A DNA stretch of 64,000 nt from Azoarcus olearius (GTDB taxonomy: Bacteria; Pseudomonadota; Gammaproteobacteria; Burkholderiales; Rhodocyclaceae). A program made the translations under genes and the position numbers. The notes beneath the pieces were generated by a model. That model did not search any database and was not told where the DNA came from. It saw nothing but the letters and a program-made list of their open reading frames with translations. The stretch covers positions 1,674,001 to 1,738,000 of the forward strand of contig NZ_CP016210.1 in the NCBI RefSeq assembly GCF_001682385.1. Reading direction: 5' to 3'. Below are positions 26,137 through 35,402 of the stretch, piece after piece (the stretch's first letter is position 1; every line of letters begins with the position of its first letter).

Positions 26137-28134
26137 TTAGTTGCAGGACGCGACCTTGACGATGCGGTCCAGCGCGGTGGGTGCGGCGGGGGACTTCAGC
26201 GCGAACCAGTCGGTCAGCGCGTCCAGGTCCACATCACCGCCCAGCGGCTCGGTGCCGAGGTTGAACACGCTGAAGTTGTCGCCGCCGGTGGCGAGGAAGG
26301 AGTTCATCGTCACGCGGTAGCGGGCCGCCTTGTCGATCGCCACGCCGTTCAGCGTCACCGAGCCGTCGCAGACGTAGCGCCCGCCGAGCGGGCTGACGCT
26401 GGCGCTGAAGGTGTGACGGTAGTGGAAGCCGTCGGACACCTGCAGGATGCGGCCGCTGGCGGGCTGGCCGACCGCCCACTGCTGTTCGAGCAGGTCGTAG
26501 AGCTGCTGGCCGCTCAGTGTCTTCACCACCAGGCTGTTGCCGAAGGGCTGCACGGTGAAGGCTTCGCCGTAGGTCACCTGGCCGTCGCCTTCGCCGGCCG
26601 GGCTGCCGGGATAGGTGAAGTCGGCGCGGATGCCGCCCGGGTTCATGAAGGCGACCACGGCGCCGCCCTTTTGCACCGGCGCGGTGGCCAGCAACTGGCC
26701 GTCGGCGATCAGGTCGCCGAGCACCGATTCACCCGCGGCGTTGATGCTGCGGCTGAGGGTGGCGGTGATGTTGCCGATGACGCGGTTGGCGATCGGGCCG
26801 GTGAGCGCGTTGTAGTTGGCGACGATGCCGGCGATGGCCGCGTCCGGCACGATCGGCTCGACGGCGCCGAGCACATTGTTGCGGTCGACCACCAGGTTCT
26901 GCGCGCTGGCGGCGATGACGTCACGGCGCTTGGTGTCGAGCACCAGGTCGATGCGGGTGACCAGGCGGCCGTAGTTGCCCGCGCTGGTGACCGGGATCGC
27001 GCGCCCGGCGCGGTTGGGCAGCGTGCAGTTGTAGGCGGCATGCGTGTGGCCGGATACCACCAGGTCCACCGCGTCGTCGAGGCGTTTGACGATGTCGGTG
27101 ATCGGGCCGGAAATGCCGCTGCAGCCGTTGATGCTGCCGGGGGCGTAGCCGCCTTCATGCACCAGCACCACCACCGCGTTGACGCCTTCGTCCTTCAGCT
27201 TGCCGATCAGCGCGTTCACCGTGTCGGCTTCATCGCCGAAGCGCAGGCCGACGATGCCGCCCGGGGTGACGATGGAGGGCGTGCCCTTCAGCGTCATGCC
27301 GATGAAGGCGACGCGGATGCCCTTGTACTCCTTGATGCCGTAGGCGGGGAAGACGGTGTCGCCGGTGGCGCTATCGACCACGTTGGCAGCGAGGAAGTCG
27401 AACGTCGCGCCCTCGAACGGGTAGGGCGTGCCGACCGCGTTGCCTTGGCAGGAGTTGGCGTCGGTGGGGTGGCAGCCGCCGCGCTTCATGCGCAGCAGCT
27501 CGTCCTTGCCTTCGTCGAACTCGTGGTTGCCGACCGCGTTGAAGTCGAGGCCGAGGCGGTTCATGGTCTCGATCGTCGGCTCGTCGTGGAACAGCGCGGA
27601 GTTGAGCGGGCTGGCGCCGATCAGGTCGCCGGCCGACACCATCACGCTGTTGGGCGCGCCGTCGCGCAGTTGCTTGACCAGCCCGGCAAGGTAGTCGACG
27701 CCGCCGGCGCGCACCCCGGAAAAGCCGTCCGCCGCGCTCGACTGGGTGAGCGTGCTGCCGTCGATGTTGCCGTGGAAGTCGTTGAACGCGATCACGCGCA
27801 GCTTCAGCGTTTTGCCGACGTGGGAGCGCGCCGCGGCGCTGACGAGTTCGCCGTATTCGCGGCCGTTGATCAGCCCCTGGTCGCGCCAGTCGCGGGCAAG
27901 CGCGCCGAAGGCGGCGACGAATTCGCCGTGGCTGCCGTAGTTGGCGCCTTCGGCGTCGGTGTCGATGATCAGATCGTTGAAGCAGGCCGCGCCGACGGCG
28001 CGGTTGGCGACCTGGGTGAGCACACGGCCGTTGGCTTCGCCGAAGCCGACCGTGCCGGTGCATTGCGCGGCGAGCAGCGGTTGCGCGCAGGCGAAGCCGA
28101 CCAGCAGGGCGAGGGTCTTGAGCGGGAAACGCAT
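26137..28134 (-). CDS. Secreted 5'-nucleotidase/metallophosphatase (UshA-like)
   Basis: A 665-residue secreted enzyme with a signal peptide (MRFPLKTLALLVGFACAQPL then LAAQ). The calcineurin-like metallophosphatase domain shows VIAFNDFHGNI, SAGDLIGASP, VGNHEFDEG, VVLVHEGG and VVSGHTHAAYN. The C-terminal 5'-nucleotidase domain shows AFMNPGGIRADF, YGEAFTVQPFGNSLV and NSFLATGGDNFSVF. It should remove phosphate from nucleotides outside the cytoplasm. ATG 28134 is preferred because GGAGAG lies five bases upstream; the earlier in-frame ATG at 28146 overlaps that site. It lies 66 bases after a secreted nuclease gene, suggesting that extracellular DNA is degraded to nucleosides and phosphate. Confidence 0.92.
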   Translation of the reverse strand: MRFPLKTLALLVGFACAQPLLAAQCTGTVGFGEANGRVLTQVANRAVGAACFNDLIIDTDAEGANYGSHGEFVAAFGALARDWRDQGLINGREYGELVSAAARSHVGKTLKLRVIAFNDFHGNIDGSTLTQSSAADGFSGVRAGGVDYLAGLVKQLRDGAPNSVMVSAGDLIGASPLNSALFHDEPTIETMNRLGLDFNAVGNHEFDEGKDELLRMKRGGCHPTDANSCQGNAVGTPYPFEGATFDFLAANVVDSATGDTVFPAYGIKEYKGIRVAFIGMTLKGTPSIVTPGGIVGLRFGDEADTVNALIGKLKDEGVNAVVVLVHEGGYAPGSINGCSGISGPITDIVKRLDDAVDLVVSGHTHAAYNCTLPNRAGRAIPVTSAGNYGRLVTRIDLVLDTKRRDVIAASAQNLVVDRNNVLGAVEPIVPDAAIAGIVANYNALTGPIANRVIGNITATLSRSINAAGESVLGDLIADGQLLATAPVQKGGAVVAFMNPGGIRADFTYPGSPAGEGDGQVTYGEAFTVQPFGNSLVVKTLSGQQLYDLLEQQWAVGQPASGRILQVSDGFHYRHTFSASVSPLGGRYVCDGSVTLNGVAIDKAARYRVTMNSFLATGGDNFSVFNLGTEPLGGDVDLDALTDWFALKSPAAPTALDRIVKVASCN

Positions 28135-28162
28135 GGTTCTCTCCATGGGGAACAGCGGGAAG

Positions 28163-28187
28163 CCCGCCGCCGCGAACGGGCGGCGGG
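28163..28187 (-). other. GC-rich hairpin between the nuclease and nucleotidase genes
   Basis: CCCGCCGC (28163-28170) and GCGGCGGG (28180-28187) form an 8-bp stem. No U-run follows in either direction, so it looks like an intercistronic mRNA structure rather than a full terminator. Confidence 0.45.
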
Positions 28188-28200
28188 TAGGGGGCCCGGC

Positions 28201-31032
28201 TTACTGCGCCGCCGAGTGCGGCACCGTCACCGTGGTGGTGGCGGTGCGCGTGTTGCCGGCGTAGTCGCGCGCCTCGTAGGTCAGTGTGTAAATGCGCCCG
28301 CTGCCGTGGCCGGCGCGTTCGGCGCGCAGGCGGAAGCGGTACGGGTCGAGGACCACGATGTCGTTGGCGGTGTCGCCGTCGCCCGTGCCCTGGTCCGGCT
28401 CGCTGGAGCGGACCGACAGCAGCTTCACCTGCGGGGCGGGGTCGCGATTATCGGAGACCGTGGCGCTGACCTTCACGTCCACATAGCCGTGGTTGGCCGG
28501 CCACAGCACCGATGGCGTTGCCGACAGCTGCAGCAGCGGCGGCTGGCCATCGAGATCGAGGCCGATCACCACCGGATCGTGGTCGGAGGCGCGATAGGGA
28601 TCGGCGGCGTAGTAGCCGGCAATCTGGGCGGCGCTCTTGTAGTCGGTGTTGTAGTCGAGCACCGAGGGTTCGTCGGCATTGATGTGCCACTCGGCCACGC
28701 CGCTCACCTGGCGGGCCAGCGACGGCGAGGCGAGCGCGTGGTCGAGGTAGCCCCACTGGCCGTCGAACACGTAGCTGTAGGCGCCGCGGCCAACGTCGCG
28801 GCCGACGAGGTCGGTGTAGCCGGCTTCGGTCAGCGCGGTCACCGGGTCTTCCTGTGCGTAGGCGTTGAGGTCGCCGATGATCAGCACGTCGCCGTCGCCC
28901 GCCGCGGTCGGGTCCGTCGCCAGCCAGGCCGCCAGCTCGCGCGCGGCGGTGCTGCGGGTGCGGTTGCAGTCACCCTGGCCGTCGCCCAGGTCGGGGTCGG
29001 ACGGCACCGGCGCGATGTTGCCGGCGCACGACGAACTCTTGGACTTGAGGTGGTTCACCACCACGGTGAAGCGCGCGCCGTCGGCCGTGCGGAAGCTCTG
29101 CGCCAGCGCCGGCCGGTTGCGGCCGAGGGTGCCTTCGCTGACCGTGGTGTAGAGGCCGAAGGCGCCCCGGTCCAGCACCGCGGTGCCGAGCCGCGTGACC
29201 CTGGCCGGGCGGTAGATCAGGCCGGTCTTGATCGCGTCGGTGCCGAGCGCGTTCGCCTTGCCGGCGGCGGCATCGGCGTCGAGGTAGGCATAGGCGCCGG
29301 GGCCGGCGACCGCGTTGAGGCGGCCGACGAGGTCGGCGAGTGCGCTGTCGGCGCCGTAGCCGTCGTTCTCCACTTCCATCAGGCCGATCACGTCGGCGTC
29401 GAGCGCGAGGATGGCCGCCACCGTTTTCGCCGCCTGGCGCTCGAATTCGGCGCCGTCGTCGGCGCCACGGCAGTCGGTGGGCGCGCCGCCGAGGCCGTAG
29501 CGGCAGTTGTCCACCGTGTCCGGGCGGCCGTCGAAGGTGTTGAAGTAGTTGAGCAGGTTGATGCTGGCGACTTTCAGCGTGCCGCCCACCGCCGGTGCCG
29601 CGGTGGGGCGGGGGTTGGCGGCGCTGAAGCGGGCGTTGCCACCGAGCGCGTTGGCCGGGCGCACGCGCCAGGCGTTGCCGCTGGCGCTGTTCCCCGCCCA
29701 GCCCCAGGTCAGCACGCCGACGATGTCGCTCGCGCTGTCGCCGCCGCGCAGCGTGTTGGCGGCCGACAGCGGCGCCTCGTCACGGGCGAAGCGGATCGGG
29801 TCCGGGTTCTGGTCGTTGTCGGCGTCGTCGATGATGATGCGGTTGAGGTCGTTCTGCGCCTGGACCCCCAGCGCCGCGGCGCCGGGGGCCGCCACCGCGG
29901 TGGGCTGCGGCAGACGCTCGCCGCTCGACACCACCACCTGGCCGAAGCGGCCAAGCTGGTAGTGCTCGGTGACGTAGAGCGTTTGCGGCAGGCGCACCAG
30001 CATGCCTTCGTAGCGTTCCAGCGCGTTCGCGTCGGCGAGCGGCAGGTAGATGTCGGTCGGTGCGACGGTGCCGGTGCCGCAGCGGGTGATCGCGGTGGCG
30101 GAGAGCTGGGTCTGGCCCTGGTATTCGCTGGCGGTGCCGCTGACCAGCACGAGGTCGCCGAGGGCGACGTGGTCGCGCCCGGCGTTGTAGACGAAGAGGC
30201 CGTCCGAGGTCTCGGGGTCACCGTCACCGACCGGGTCCTGAATGTAGAAGCCGCGCATCTGGCCGCTGCCGCCGGGCAGCTCGTAGTCGCCGACGACCAC
30301 GCCGCGGGTCACCACGGCGCCGGTGATCGCCGCATTGCTGCCGCGGCCCTGGATCTGTCCGATCGGGGTATGCGCGCCACCGCATTGCGCGCCGTCGCTG
30401 CCGCCGCCGGTGCCGCCGTCGCCTCCGCCGTCGCTACCGCTGGCGAGGTGGCTGCCGAGGCCGTCGAAGCTGTTGGTGGCGTAGCCGTCCCATTCCACCG
30501 CGGGGTCGAAGGCGTCGTCCGCGACGGTGTCGCCGCGCGCCACGCCGGCCTTGCGGCGCAGGGTGTTGTCGGCGGTGCTGGCGAGACCGCTGCCCCACTC
30601 GGTGCCCGGGTCCATGCCGATCTGTCCGATCACGTCGATCAGCGCGCCGGTGGTGCCGCCCTTGCGCAGCACCACGGCGTCGTCGCCGTTGTACCAGGCG
30701 CTGGCATTGATCTGGTCGGCCACCGCCAGCACGGCCGAATCGGCCGCGGCCTGGGCCAGCACGAAGACATCGCCGGCCGCGATCACGCCGGTCAGCGGAA
30801 TGCTGAGGCCGGCCGTGGTGCTGCCGTTGAAGTACATCTGCACCACATAGCCGCCGGCGGCGAGGTCGATCGGCGCGCCGGTGCCGTTATGGATTTCGAG
30901 CGCCTTGTTGTTGGCGCTGCCCTCGATGTATTCGGAGAAGAACAGCTCGGTGGGGGCGGCGGTGGCGAGCGACGCGGCGCCAAGGCCGGCAATCAGTACC
31001 GCGAGTGCGATCGGGCGGGGCAGCAGGGGCAT
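28201..31032 (-). CDS. Large secreted endonuclease (ExeM/NucH type)
   Basis: A 943-residue secreted nuclease. A signal peptide (about 1-25, ending ASLATAA) is followed by a lamin-tail-like domain (LFFSEYIEGSANNKALEI), a Gly/Asp-rich linker, an OB-fold region (GAVVTRGVVVGDYELPGGSG and similar) and an endonuclease/exonuclease/phosphatase domain (VASINLLNYFNTFDGR, IGLMEVENDGYG, VVVNHLKSKSS, IIGDLNAYAQEDPV, YRASDHDPVVIGLDL). The C-terminal 110 residues look like an Ig/bacterial adhesion fold. ATG 31032 (MPLLPRPIALA) was chosen for the signal peptide and GAGGAA upstream. ExeM-type enzymes digest extracellular DNA, often to release phosphate or disperse biofilm; the neighbour 5'-nucleotidase supports the scavenging role. 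Confidence 0.92.
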   Translation of the reverse strand: MPLLPRPIALAVLIAGLGAASLATAAPTELFFSEYIEGSANNKALEIHNGTGAPIDLAAGGYVVQMYFNGSTTAGLSIPLTGVIAAGDVFVLAQAAADSAVLAVADQINASAWYNGDDAVVLRKGGTTGALIDVIGQIGMDPGTEWGSGLASTADNTLRRKAGVARGDTVADDAFDPAVEWDGYATNSFDGLGSHLASGSDGGGDGGTGGGSDGAQCGGAHTPIGQIQGRGSNAAITGAVVTRGVVVGDYELPGGSGQMRGFYIQDPVGDGDPETSDGLFVYNAGRDHVALGDLVLVSGTASEYQGQTQLSATAITRCGTGTVAPTDIYLPLADANALERYEGMLVRLPQTLYVTEHYQLGRFGQVVVSSGERLPQPTAVAAPGAAALGVQAQNDLNRIIIDDADNDQNPDPIRFARDEAPLSAANTLRGGDSASDIVGVLTWGWAGNSASGNAWRVRPANALGGNARFSAANPRPTAAPAVGGTLKVASINLLNYFNTFDGRPDTVDNCRYGLGGAPTDCRGADDGAEFERQAAKTVAAILALDADVIGLMEVENDGYGADSALADLVGRLNAVAGPGAYAYLDADAAAGKANALGTDAIKTGLIYRPARVTRLGTAVLDRGAFGLYTTVSEGTLGRNRPALAQSFRTADGARFTVVVNHLKSKSSSCAGNIAPVPSDPDLGDGQGDCNRTRSTAARELAAWLATDPTAAGDGDVLIIGDLNAYAQEDPVTALTEAGYTDLVGRDVGRGAYSYVFDGQWGYLDHALASPSLARQVSGVAEWHINADEPSVLDYNTDYKSAAQIAGYYAADPYRASDHDPVVIGLDLDGQPPLLQLSATPSVLWPANHGYVDVKVSATVSDNRDPAPQVKLLSVRSSEPDQGTGDGDTANDIVVLDPYRFRLRAERAGHGSGRIYTLTYEARDYAGNTRTATTTVTVPHSAAQ

Positions 31033-31203
31033 CTTGCATATTCCTCGGGAATGAAGTCCGCGAGCGTAGAGATGCACTGTTGCGCCCTCTTGAAGCGGTG
31101 CTTAGGCCGTTCGGCGGTGCCGCCGGCGCTGGATCGGAGGTGGGGGGCCGCTTCGCGCGGGTGCGGTTGCGGCACTTCGTCTGCAGACGGCGGTCTACGT
31201 CAA

Positions 31204-31283
31204 GCCGGACACCCCGTGTTTCGACAGGGACGCGCGCCTTGCGCGAGGGCGCGGTACCCCAGGGTGCAGGCGGGGTGTCCGGC
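31204..31283. repeat. 80-bp inverted-repeat element (13-bp perfect arms)
   Basis: GCCGGACACCCCG (31204-31216) is exactly repeated in inverse as CGGGGTGTCCGGC (31271-31283). The 54 bases between contain a second GC-rich dyad around GCGCGCC...GGGCGCG. It occupies the 299-base gap between the divergent nuclease and Yip1 genes; apart from this element I see no gene in the gap. It may be a mobile palindromic repeat, an operator or an RNA structure. Confidence 0.6.
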
Positions 31284-31331
31284 CCCCCAACGCCGTTCGG
31301 CGCGGGCTCCATGGCAATACAGGAGGCGGCC

Positions 31332-31928
31332 ATGACACTCCACGATCTGCCCAAGATGCTCTATTCGTATTCCGAAGGCTGGCCCGAGCTGGCGCGCGTC
31401 CATCCCTCGGTGACCCGCTTGTTCACGGTTTATGTGATGCCGATGTCGCTGATTCCGCCGGCAATGTTCGTGTATTCGCTGGCGGTGACACCGGGCGCGG
31501 TGTTCCCGCAGATGGTGCCGCAGATCACCCCCGCCGAGGCGCTCGCGGTGGTCGTCGCCTTCTATCTGGCGGAACTCGCGATGGTGCCGTTGATGGCCTC
31601 GATCATCCAGCAGATGGGCGAGGTGGTCGATGTGAAGCCCGCCTATCACGAGGCGTTCATGCTCGCCGCGGTGGCCCCGACGCCCCTGTGGTTGTCGGCG
31701 CTGGCGCTGTTCGTGCCGTCGCTCTGGTTCGTGGTGGCGGTGGTGGCTGCGGCCTGGGTCTGCTCCGCGGCGCTCATCTACCACGGCGTGCCGCCCCTGT
31801 TCCGGGTGGCCGACTTCGGCAAGGCCCGGTTGATGTCGGGCTTCGTGCTGATGGCGGGCGTGATCGCCTGGGTGGCGCTGATGGTGGTGCTGGCGCTGAT
31901 GCTGAGCATGATCATCGGTCTGCGTTAG
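31332..31928 (+). CDS. Yip1 domain membrane protein
   Basis: A 198-residue inner-membrane protein with about five TM segments (roughly 32-52, 72-92, 112-132, 137-155 and 168-195). Its pattern, a short soluble N-terminus followed by hydrophobic helices with GVPPLFRV before the last helix, matches the bacterial Yip1 family, whose function is not established. A perfect AGGAGG lies five bases upstream of ATG 31332. It is a single gene, convergent with the EAL gene. Confidence 0.75.
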   Translation: MTLHDLPKMLYSYSEGWPELARVHPSVTRLFTVYVMPMSLIPPAMFVYSLAVTPGAVFPQMVPQITPAEALAVVVAFYLAELAMVPLMASIIQQMGEVVDVKPAYHEAFMLAAVAPTPLWLSALALFVPSLWFVVAVVAAAWVCSAALIYHGVPPLFRVADFGKARLMSGFVLMAGVIAWVALMVVLALMLSMIIGLR

Positions 31929-31943
31929 GCGCGTGTGCGTCAG

Positions 31944-33143
31944 CTAACCCGGGAATTCCAGGTCCTCGGCCCGGCGTGGGCGGCCGAGCAGGTAGCCCTG
32001 CGCCTTGTTGACCTTCAGGTCGCGTAGCACCTGCAGTTCTTCGGGGCGCTCCACGCCTTCGGCCACCACCTTGCTGCCGGTTTCCTCGGCGAAGCGCACC
32101 ACCGCGGCTGCCAGCGCGCGCATGCCCTGGTCCTTGTCTATGGTGGCAACCAGGCTGGCGTCGAGCTTGATGATGTCGGGCGCCAGCTTGAGGATGTGGC
32201 GGAAGCTGGCGTAGCCCGCGCCCGCATCGTCCACCGCCACGCGCAGGCCGCGTTGGCGCAGTGGGGCGAGTGCGGCCACGAGTGCGGCGTAGTCGTCGAT
32301 CGACTCGTGCTCGGTGAGTTCCAGCACCAGCCGGTCTAGCGGGTATCCGGCCAGCACCGCGGGCAACCCGCCCTTCAGGATGGTCTCGGGCGAGATGTTG
32401 AGCGACAGGTAGGTGGGAGCCGGGAAGCGGTGCAGGTTCTCCAGCGCCTTGCGGATCGCCGCGAGTTCCAGTTCCTCCTGCAGGCCAACCTCGGCCGCTT
32501 CGTGGAACCATTTGTCGGGCGAGCGCAGCGGTTCGGCGGTGAAGCGGGCGAGGGCCTCGTGACCGACCAGCCGGCTCTCGCCGACGTGAATGATCGGCTG
32601 ATACGCGATATGAAAATCCTCCTGCGCGATCGCGTGCTGCACGCGCTGGTAAGCGGCTTTGAGGTTTTTCCGCTGGCGGAAGGCCTGGGCGACCGTGCCG
32701 CCGACGAATTCCGCGAACAGGCGGACGACGGCGAGGTCGCGATCGTCGAGTGACAGGTCGGCGGTGCGGCTGAAGCAGCAGAAGGTGCCGAACACCTCGC
32801 CATCGAGCAGTTGGATCGGCACGCTGATGTGCGCGCCCACCGGCAGCAGCCGCGTGACCGGCAGCGACAGGGCCTCGGCGTTCTGCAGGGCGTCGGGGAT
32901 GAGCTGGGGCAGGCGGCCATCGACCACGCGCAGGCAGTAGCTTTCGTCCAGCGGGTTGGAGCCGCCGACCTGGATCGGAGAGAACGCGGCGTCCGAATCC
33001 ACGTAGCGGAAGAAGCGCCGGCCGTGGCGGAATTCGGAGATGAACGCCACCTCCATGCCGAGATGGCGGCGCAGGGCGCCCAGCGCGTCCTGCACCAGAT
33101 GGGAAAAGGAATGGCCGTTCTTGGGCGCCTGACTGGGTCGCAT
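31944..33143 (-). CDS. GAF-EAL protein, putative c-di-GMP phosphodiesterase
   Basis: A 399-residue cytosolic protein with an N-terminal GAF domain (about 10-150, VGAHISVPIQLLDGEVFGTF) and a C-terminal EAL domain (about 165-395) without a GGDEF domain. Catalytic elements are present: GHEALARF, the Asn in SLNISPE, ELTEHE, VDDAGAGYAS (DDAG replacing DDFG), the IIKLD lysine and KVVAEGVE. It is therefore likely an active phosphodiesterase gated by a small ligand bound to GAF. ATG 33143 was chosen over GTG 33152 because AGG lies eight bases upstream. Confidence 0.87.
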   Translation of the reverse strand: MRPSQAPKNGHSFSHLVQDALGALRRHLGMEVAFISEFRHGRRFFRYVDSDAAFSPIQVGGSNPLDESYCLRVVDGRLPQLIPDALQNAEALSLPVTRLLPVGAHISVPIQLLDGEVFGTFCCFSRTADLSLDDRDLAVVRLFAEFVGGTVAQAFRQRKNLKAAYQRVQHAIAQEDFHIAYQPIIHVGESRLVGHEALARFTAEPLRSPDKWFHEAAEVGLQEELELAAIRKALENLHRFPAPTYLSLNISPETILKGGLPAVLAGYPLDRLVLELTEHESIDDYAALVAALAPLRQRGLRVAVDDAGAGYASFRHILKLAPDIIKLDASLVATIDKDQGMRALAAAVVRFAEETGSKVVAEGVERPEELQVLRDLKVNKAQGYLLGRPRRAEDLEFPG

Positions 33144-33285
33144 TCGAATCACCTGCGAAGGAAGGCGGATCGGTTCGTGCCGATCGTACTACCAAAACCT
33201 TCTCCGCATACCCAGATCGGGTGGCGCAGGCGTGCGATCGGTGCCGGCGGACGGTCCGTTACGCGCGGCCGGGTAGCGGCCCGAA

Positions 33286-33321
33286 CAAAAAAGCCCGCGC
33301 TGGCGGGAGCCAGGCGGGCTT
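33286..33321 (-). terminator. Intrinsic terminator of lysS
   Basis: On the minus strand AGCCCGC (33320-33314) pairs with GCGGGCT (33298-33292), with an inner CTGG/CCAG pairing, followed by TTTTTTG. It lies 35 bases after the lysS stop. Confidence 0.87.
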
Positions 33322-33355
33322 GCGAGGCGGCGGGGGCGACCGGCGCGCGCTGCGC

Positions 33356-34858
33356 TTATTCCGGGCGCATCTGCGGGAACAGGATCACGTCGCGGATCGA
33401 GGCGCTGTCGGTCAGCAGCATCACCAGGCGGTCGATGCCGATGCCGCAGCCGCCGGTGGGCGGCAGGCCGAATTCGAGCGCGCGGATGTAGTCGGCGTCG
33501 TAGTACATCGCTTCTTCGTCGCCGGCTTCCTTGGCCTGCGCCTGGGCGAGGAAGCGCGCGGCCTGGTCTTCGGGGTCGTTGAGCTCGGAGAAGCCGTTGG
33601 CGATCTCGCGGCCGACGATGAAGAGTTCGAAGCGTTCGGTGATTTCCGGGTTGCTGTCGGAGGCGCGGGCGAGCGGCGAGACTTCAACCGGGTAGTCGAT
33701 GATGAAGGTCGGTTCCCACAGCTCGGCTTCGGCGCAGGCTTCGAAGAGCTGCAACTGCAGGCTGCCGAGGCCGCCGGGCTTCACTTTCTCGCCGAAGGCC
33801 TGGATCTTTTCCTTGACCCATTCCGCGTCGGCCAGTTGGGCTTCGGAGAAGCCCGGGTGGTACTTGCGGATGGCCTGCACGATGGTGAGGCGGTGGAAGG
33901 GCTTGGAGAGATCGAGTTCGCGGCCCTGGTAGACGAAGCTTTCGGCGCCGAGCGCTTCGCGTGCGGCCTGGCGGATGAGGCCTTCGGTGAAGTTCATCAG
34001 GCTGCGGTAGTCCGCGTAGGCCTCGTAGAACTCCATCATCGTGAATTCGGGGTTGTGGCGCGGCGAGAGGCCTTCGTTGCGGAAGTTGCGGTTCACCTCG
34101 AACACCTTCTCCAGCCCGCCGACCACCAGGCGCTTGAGGTACAGCTCCGGCGCGATGCGCAGGAAGAGTTCCATGTCGAGCGCGTTGTGGTGGGTGACGA
34201 AGGGCTTGGCCGCGGCGCCGCCGGGGATGGGGTGCATCATCGGCGTTTCGACTTCGAGGAAGCCGTGGTTGATCATGTAGTTGCGGATCGACTGCACCAT
34301 GCGGCTGCGGGCCACGAAGGTGAAGCGGGTCTGCTCGCTCATGATCAGGTCGAGGTAGCGCTGGCGGTACTTCTGCTCGACGTCGGTGAGGCCGTGGAAC
34401 TTGTCCGGCAGCGGGCGCAGGCTCTTGGTGAGCAGGCGGATTTCGCTCGCCTTGACCGTGAGTTCGCCGGTCTTGGTCTTGAACAGCGTGCCGACGCAGC
34501 CGACGATGTCGCCGATGTCCCAGTGCTTGAAGTCGGCATAGACGTCTTCGCCGACGCCGTCGCGCTGCACGTACAGCTGGATGCGGCCGGAGAGGTCCTG
34601 GATGGTGATGAAGCTGGCCTTGCCCATCACGCGCTTCAGCATTACGCGGCCGGCTACGCGGACTTCCACCGGGCTGGCTTCCAGCGCTTCCGGCTCTTTG
34701 TCGCCATACACCTCGTCGAGCTTGCCGGCGGTGTTCTCGCGCGAGAAGTCGTTGGGGAAGGCCCGGCCTGCCTGGCGCCATTGGGCGAGTTTTTCGCGGC
34801 GCTCCGCGATGATGTGGTTTTCGTCCTGGGCGGCAGGGGTGGCGTTATGGTCGGACAT
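33356..34858 (-). CDS. lysS: Lysyl-tRNA synthetase (class II)
   Basis: A 500-residue class II LysRS. The N-terminal OB-fold binds the anticodon ([20 protein letters not shown], about residues 65-84). Catalytic motif 2 is [20 protein letters not shown] and motif 3 is [18 protein letters not shown]. Length and motifs match the standard bacterial enzyme. It is monocistronic with its own promoter candidate and terminator. Confidence 0.97.
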   Translation of the reverse strand: MSDHNATPAAQDENHIIAERREKLAQWRQAGRAFPNDFSRENTAGKLDEVYGDKEPEALEASPVEVRVAGRVMLKRVMGKASFITIQDLSGRIQLYVQRDGVGEDVYADFKHWDIGDIVGCVGTLFKTKTGELTVKASEIRLLTKSLRPLPDKFHGLTDVEQKYRQRYLDLIMSEQTRFTFVARSRMVQSIRNYMINHGFLEVETPMMHPIPGGAAAKPFVTHHNALDMELFLRIAPELYLKRLVVGGLEKVFEVNRNFRNEGLSPRHNPEFTMMEFYEAYADYRSLMNFTEGLIRQAAREALGAESFVYQGRELDLSKPFHRLTIVQAIRKYHPGFSEAQLADAEWVKEKIQAFGEKVKPGGLGSLQLQLFEACAEAELWEPTFIIDYPVEVSPLARASDSNPEITERFELFIVGREIANGFSELNDPEDQAARFLAQAQAKEAGDEEAMYYDADYIRALEFGLPPTGGCGIGIDRLVMLLTDSASIRDVILFPQMRPE

Positions 34859-34887
34859 GATTCATCGGCACTGTGATCAAGGCCGCA

Positions 34888-34916
34888 ATTGTCGCAGGCG
34901 CGCCACCGTCGAGCAA
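34888..34916 (-). promoter_or_regulatory. Candidate sigma-70 promoter of lysS
   Basis: On the minus strand TTGCTC (34916-34911) and GACAAT (34893-34888) are 17 bases apart, about 30 bases upstream of the lysS start codon. It is the best pair in the 157-base divergent gap. Confidence 0.42.
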
Positions 34917-35015
34917 ATCGGCGTTGCATGAAATCACGCGTAAATCCGCCATTTTTGCGGTTTTGGCGTGATTGTTGCTCTGACATGACGATCCGAATCC
35001 GCCGCTGGAGCCCCG

Positions 35016-35393
35016 ATGCCACCCTTACCGCAGCACGCCGCGCTTGCCGCATGGGCCGCCGACCACCTGCTCGACCCGGTCGATGTCGATTGCACGACCA
35101 CCGTGATGCTCAAGATCCTCGATGGCAAGTGCAAGATGGGGCCGCATGACAAGGACGTGATTCCGGTGCTGTACGACGCGATCCGGCATCGCCCCGGTCG
35201 ACTGCTGGACGATGCGATGCACGCGTTGATCGCCCGTGCGCGCAGCGGTGAGCGCGAGGCGCTGGTGGCCGAAATCTACGAGCACCGCGTGCTCGCCGAG
35301 ACCGCGATCTCGCGCCCGGTCATGAAGGCCTACAAGGCGCGGCTGCGCGCCGCCGGCGTGCTGGGCGGGGCAGGGGCGGCCGACGGCGATTGA
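35016..35393 (+). CDS. Unknown small soluble protein
   Basis: I do not recognise this 125-residue protein. It has no signal peptide or TM segment and is mostly helical. Distinctive stretches are VDVDCTTTVMLKILDGKCKM (two cysteines) and EIYEHRVLAETAISRPVMKAY; the last 15 residues are Gly/Ala-rich. GGAG precedes ATG 35016, and codon use is like the neighbours, so I take it as a real gene. It is divergent from lysS and convergent with the macrodomain gene (9-base gap), so context gives no function. Confidence 0.68.
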   Translation: MPPLPQHAALAAWAADHLLDPVDVDCTTTVMLKILDGKCKMGPHDKDVIPVLYDAIRHRPGRLLDDAMHALIARARSGEREALVAEIYEHRVLAETAISRPVMKAYKARLRAAGVLGGAGAADGD

Positions 35394-35402
35394 GGGGGCG
35401 GG

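Noticed and set aside
25930-31335. A 1801-codon open frame on the plus strand
   Set aside because: It lies opposite the 5'-nucleotidase and nuclease genes, is low-complexity (Val/Ala/Gly/His/Arg-rich) and has no domain; it is a by-product of high GC codon bias.
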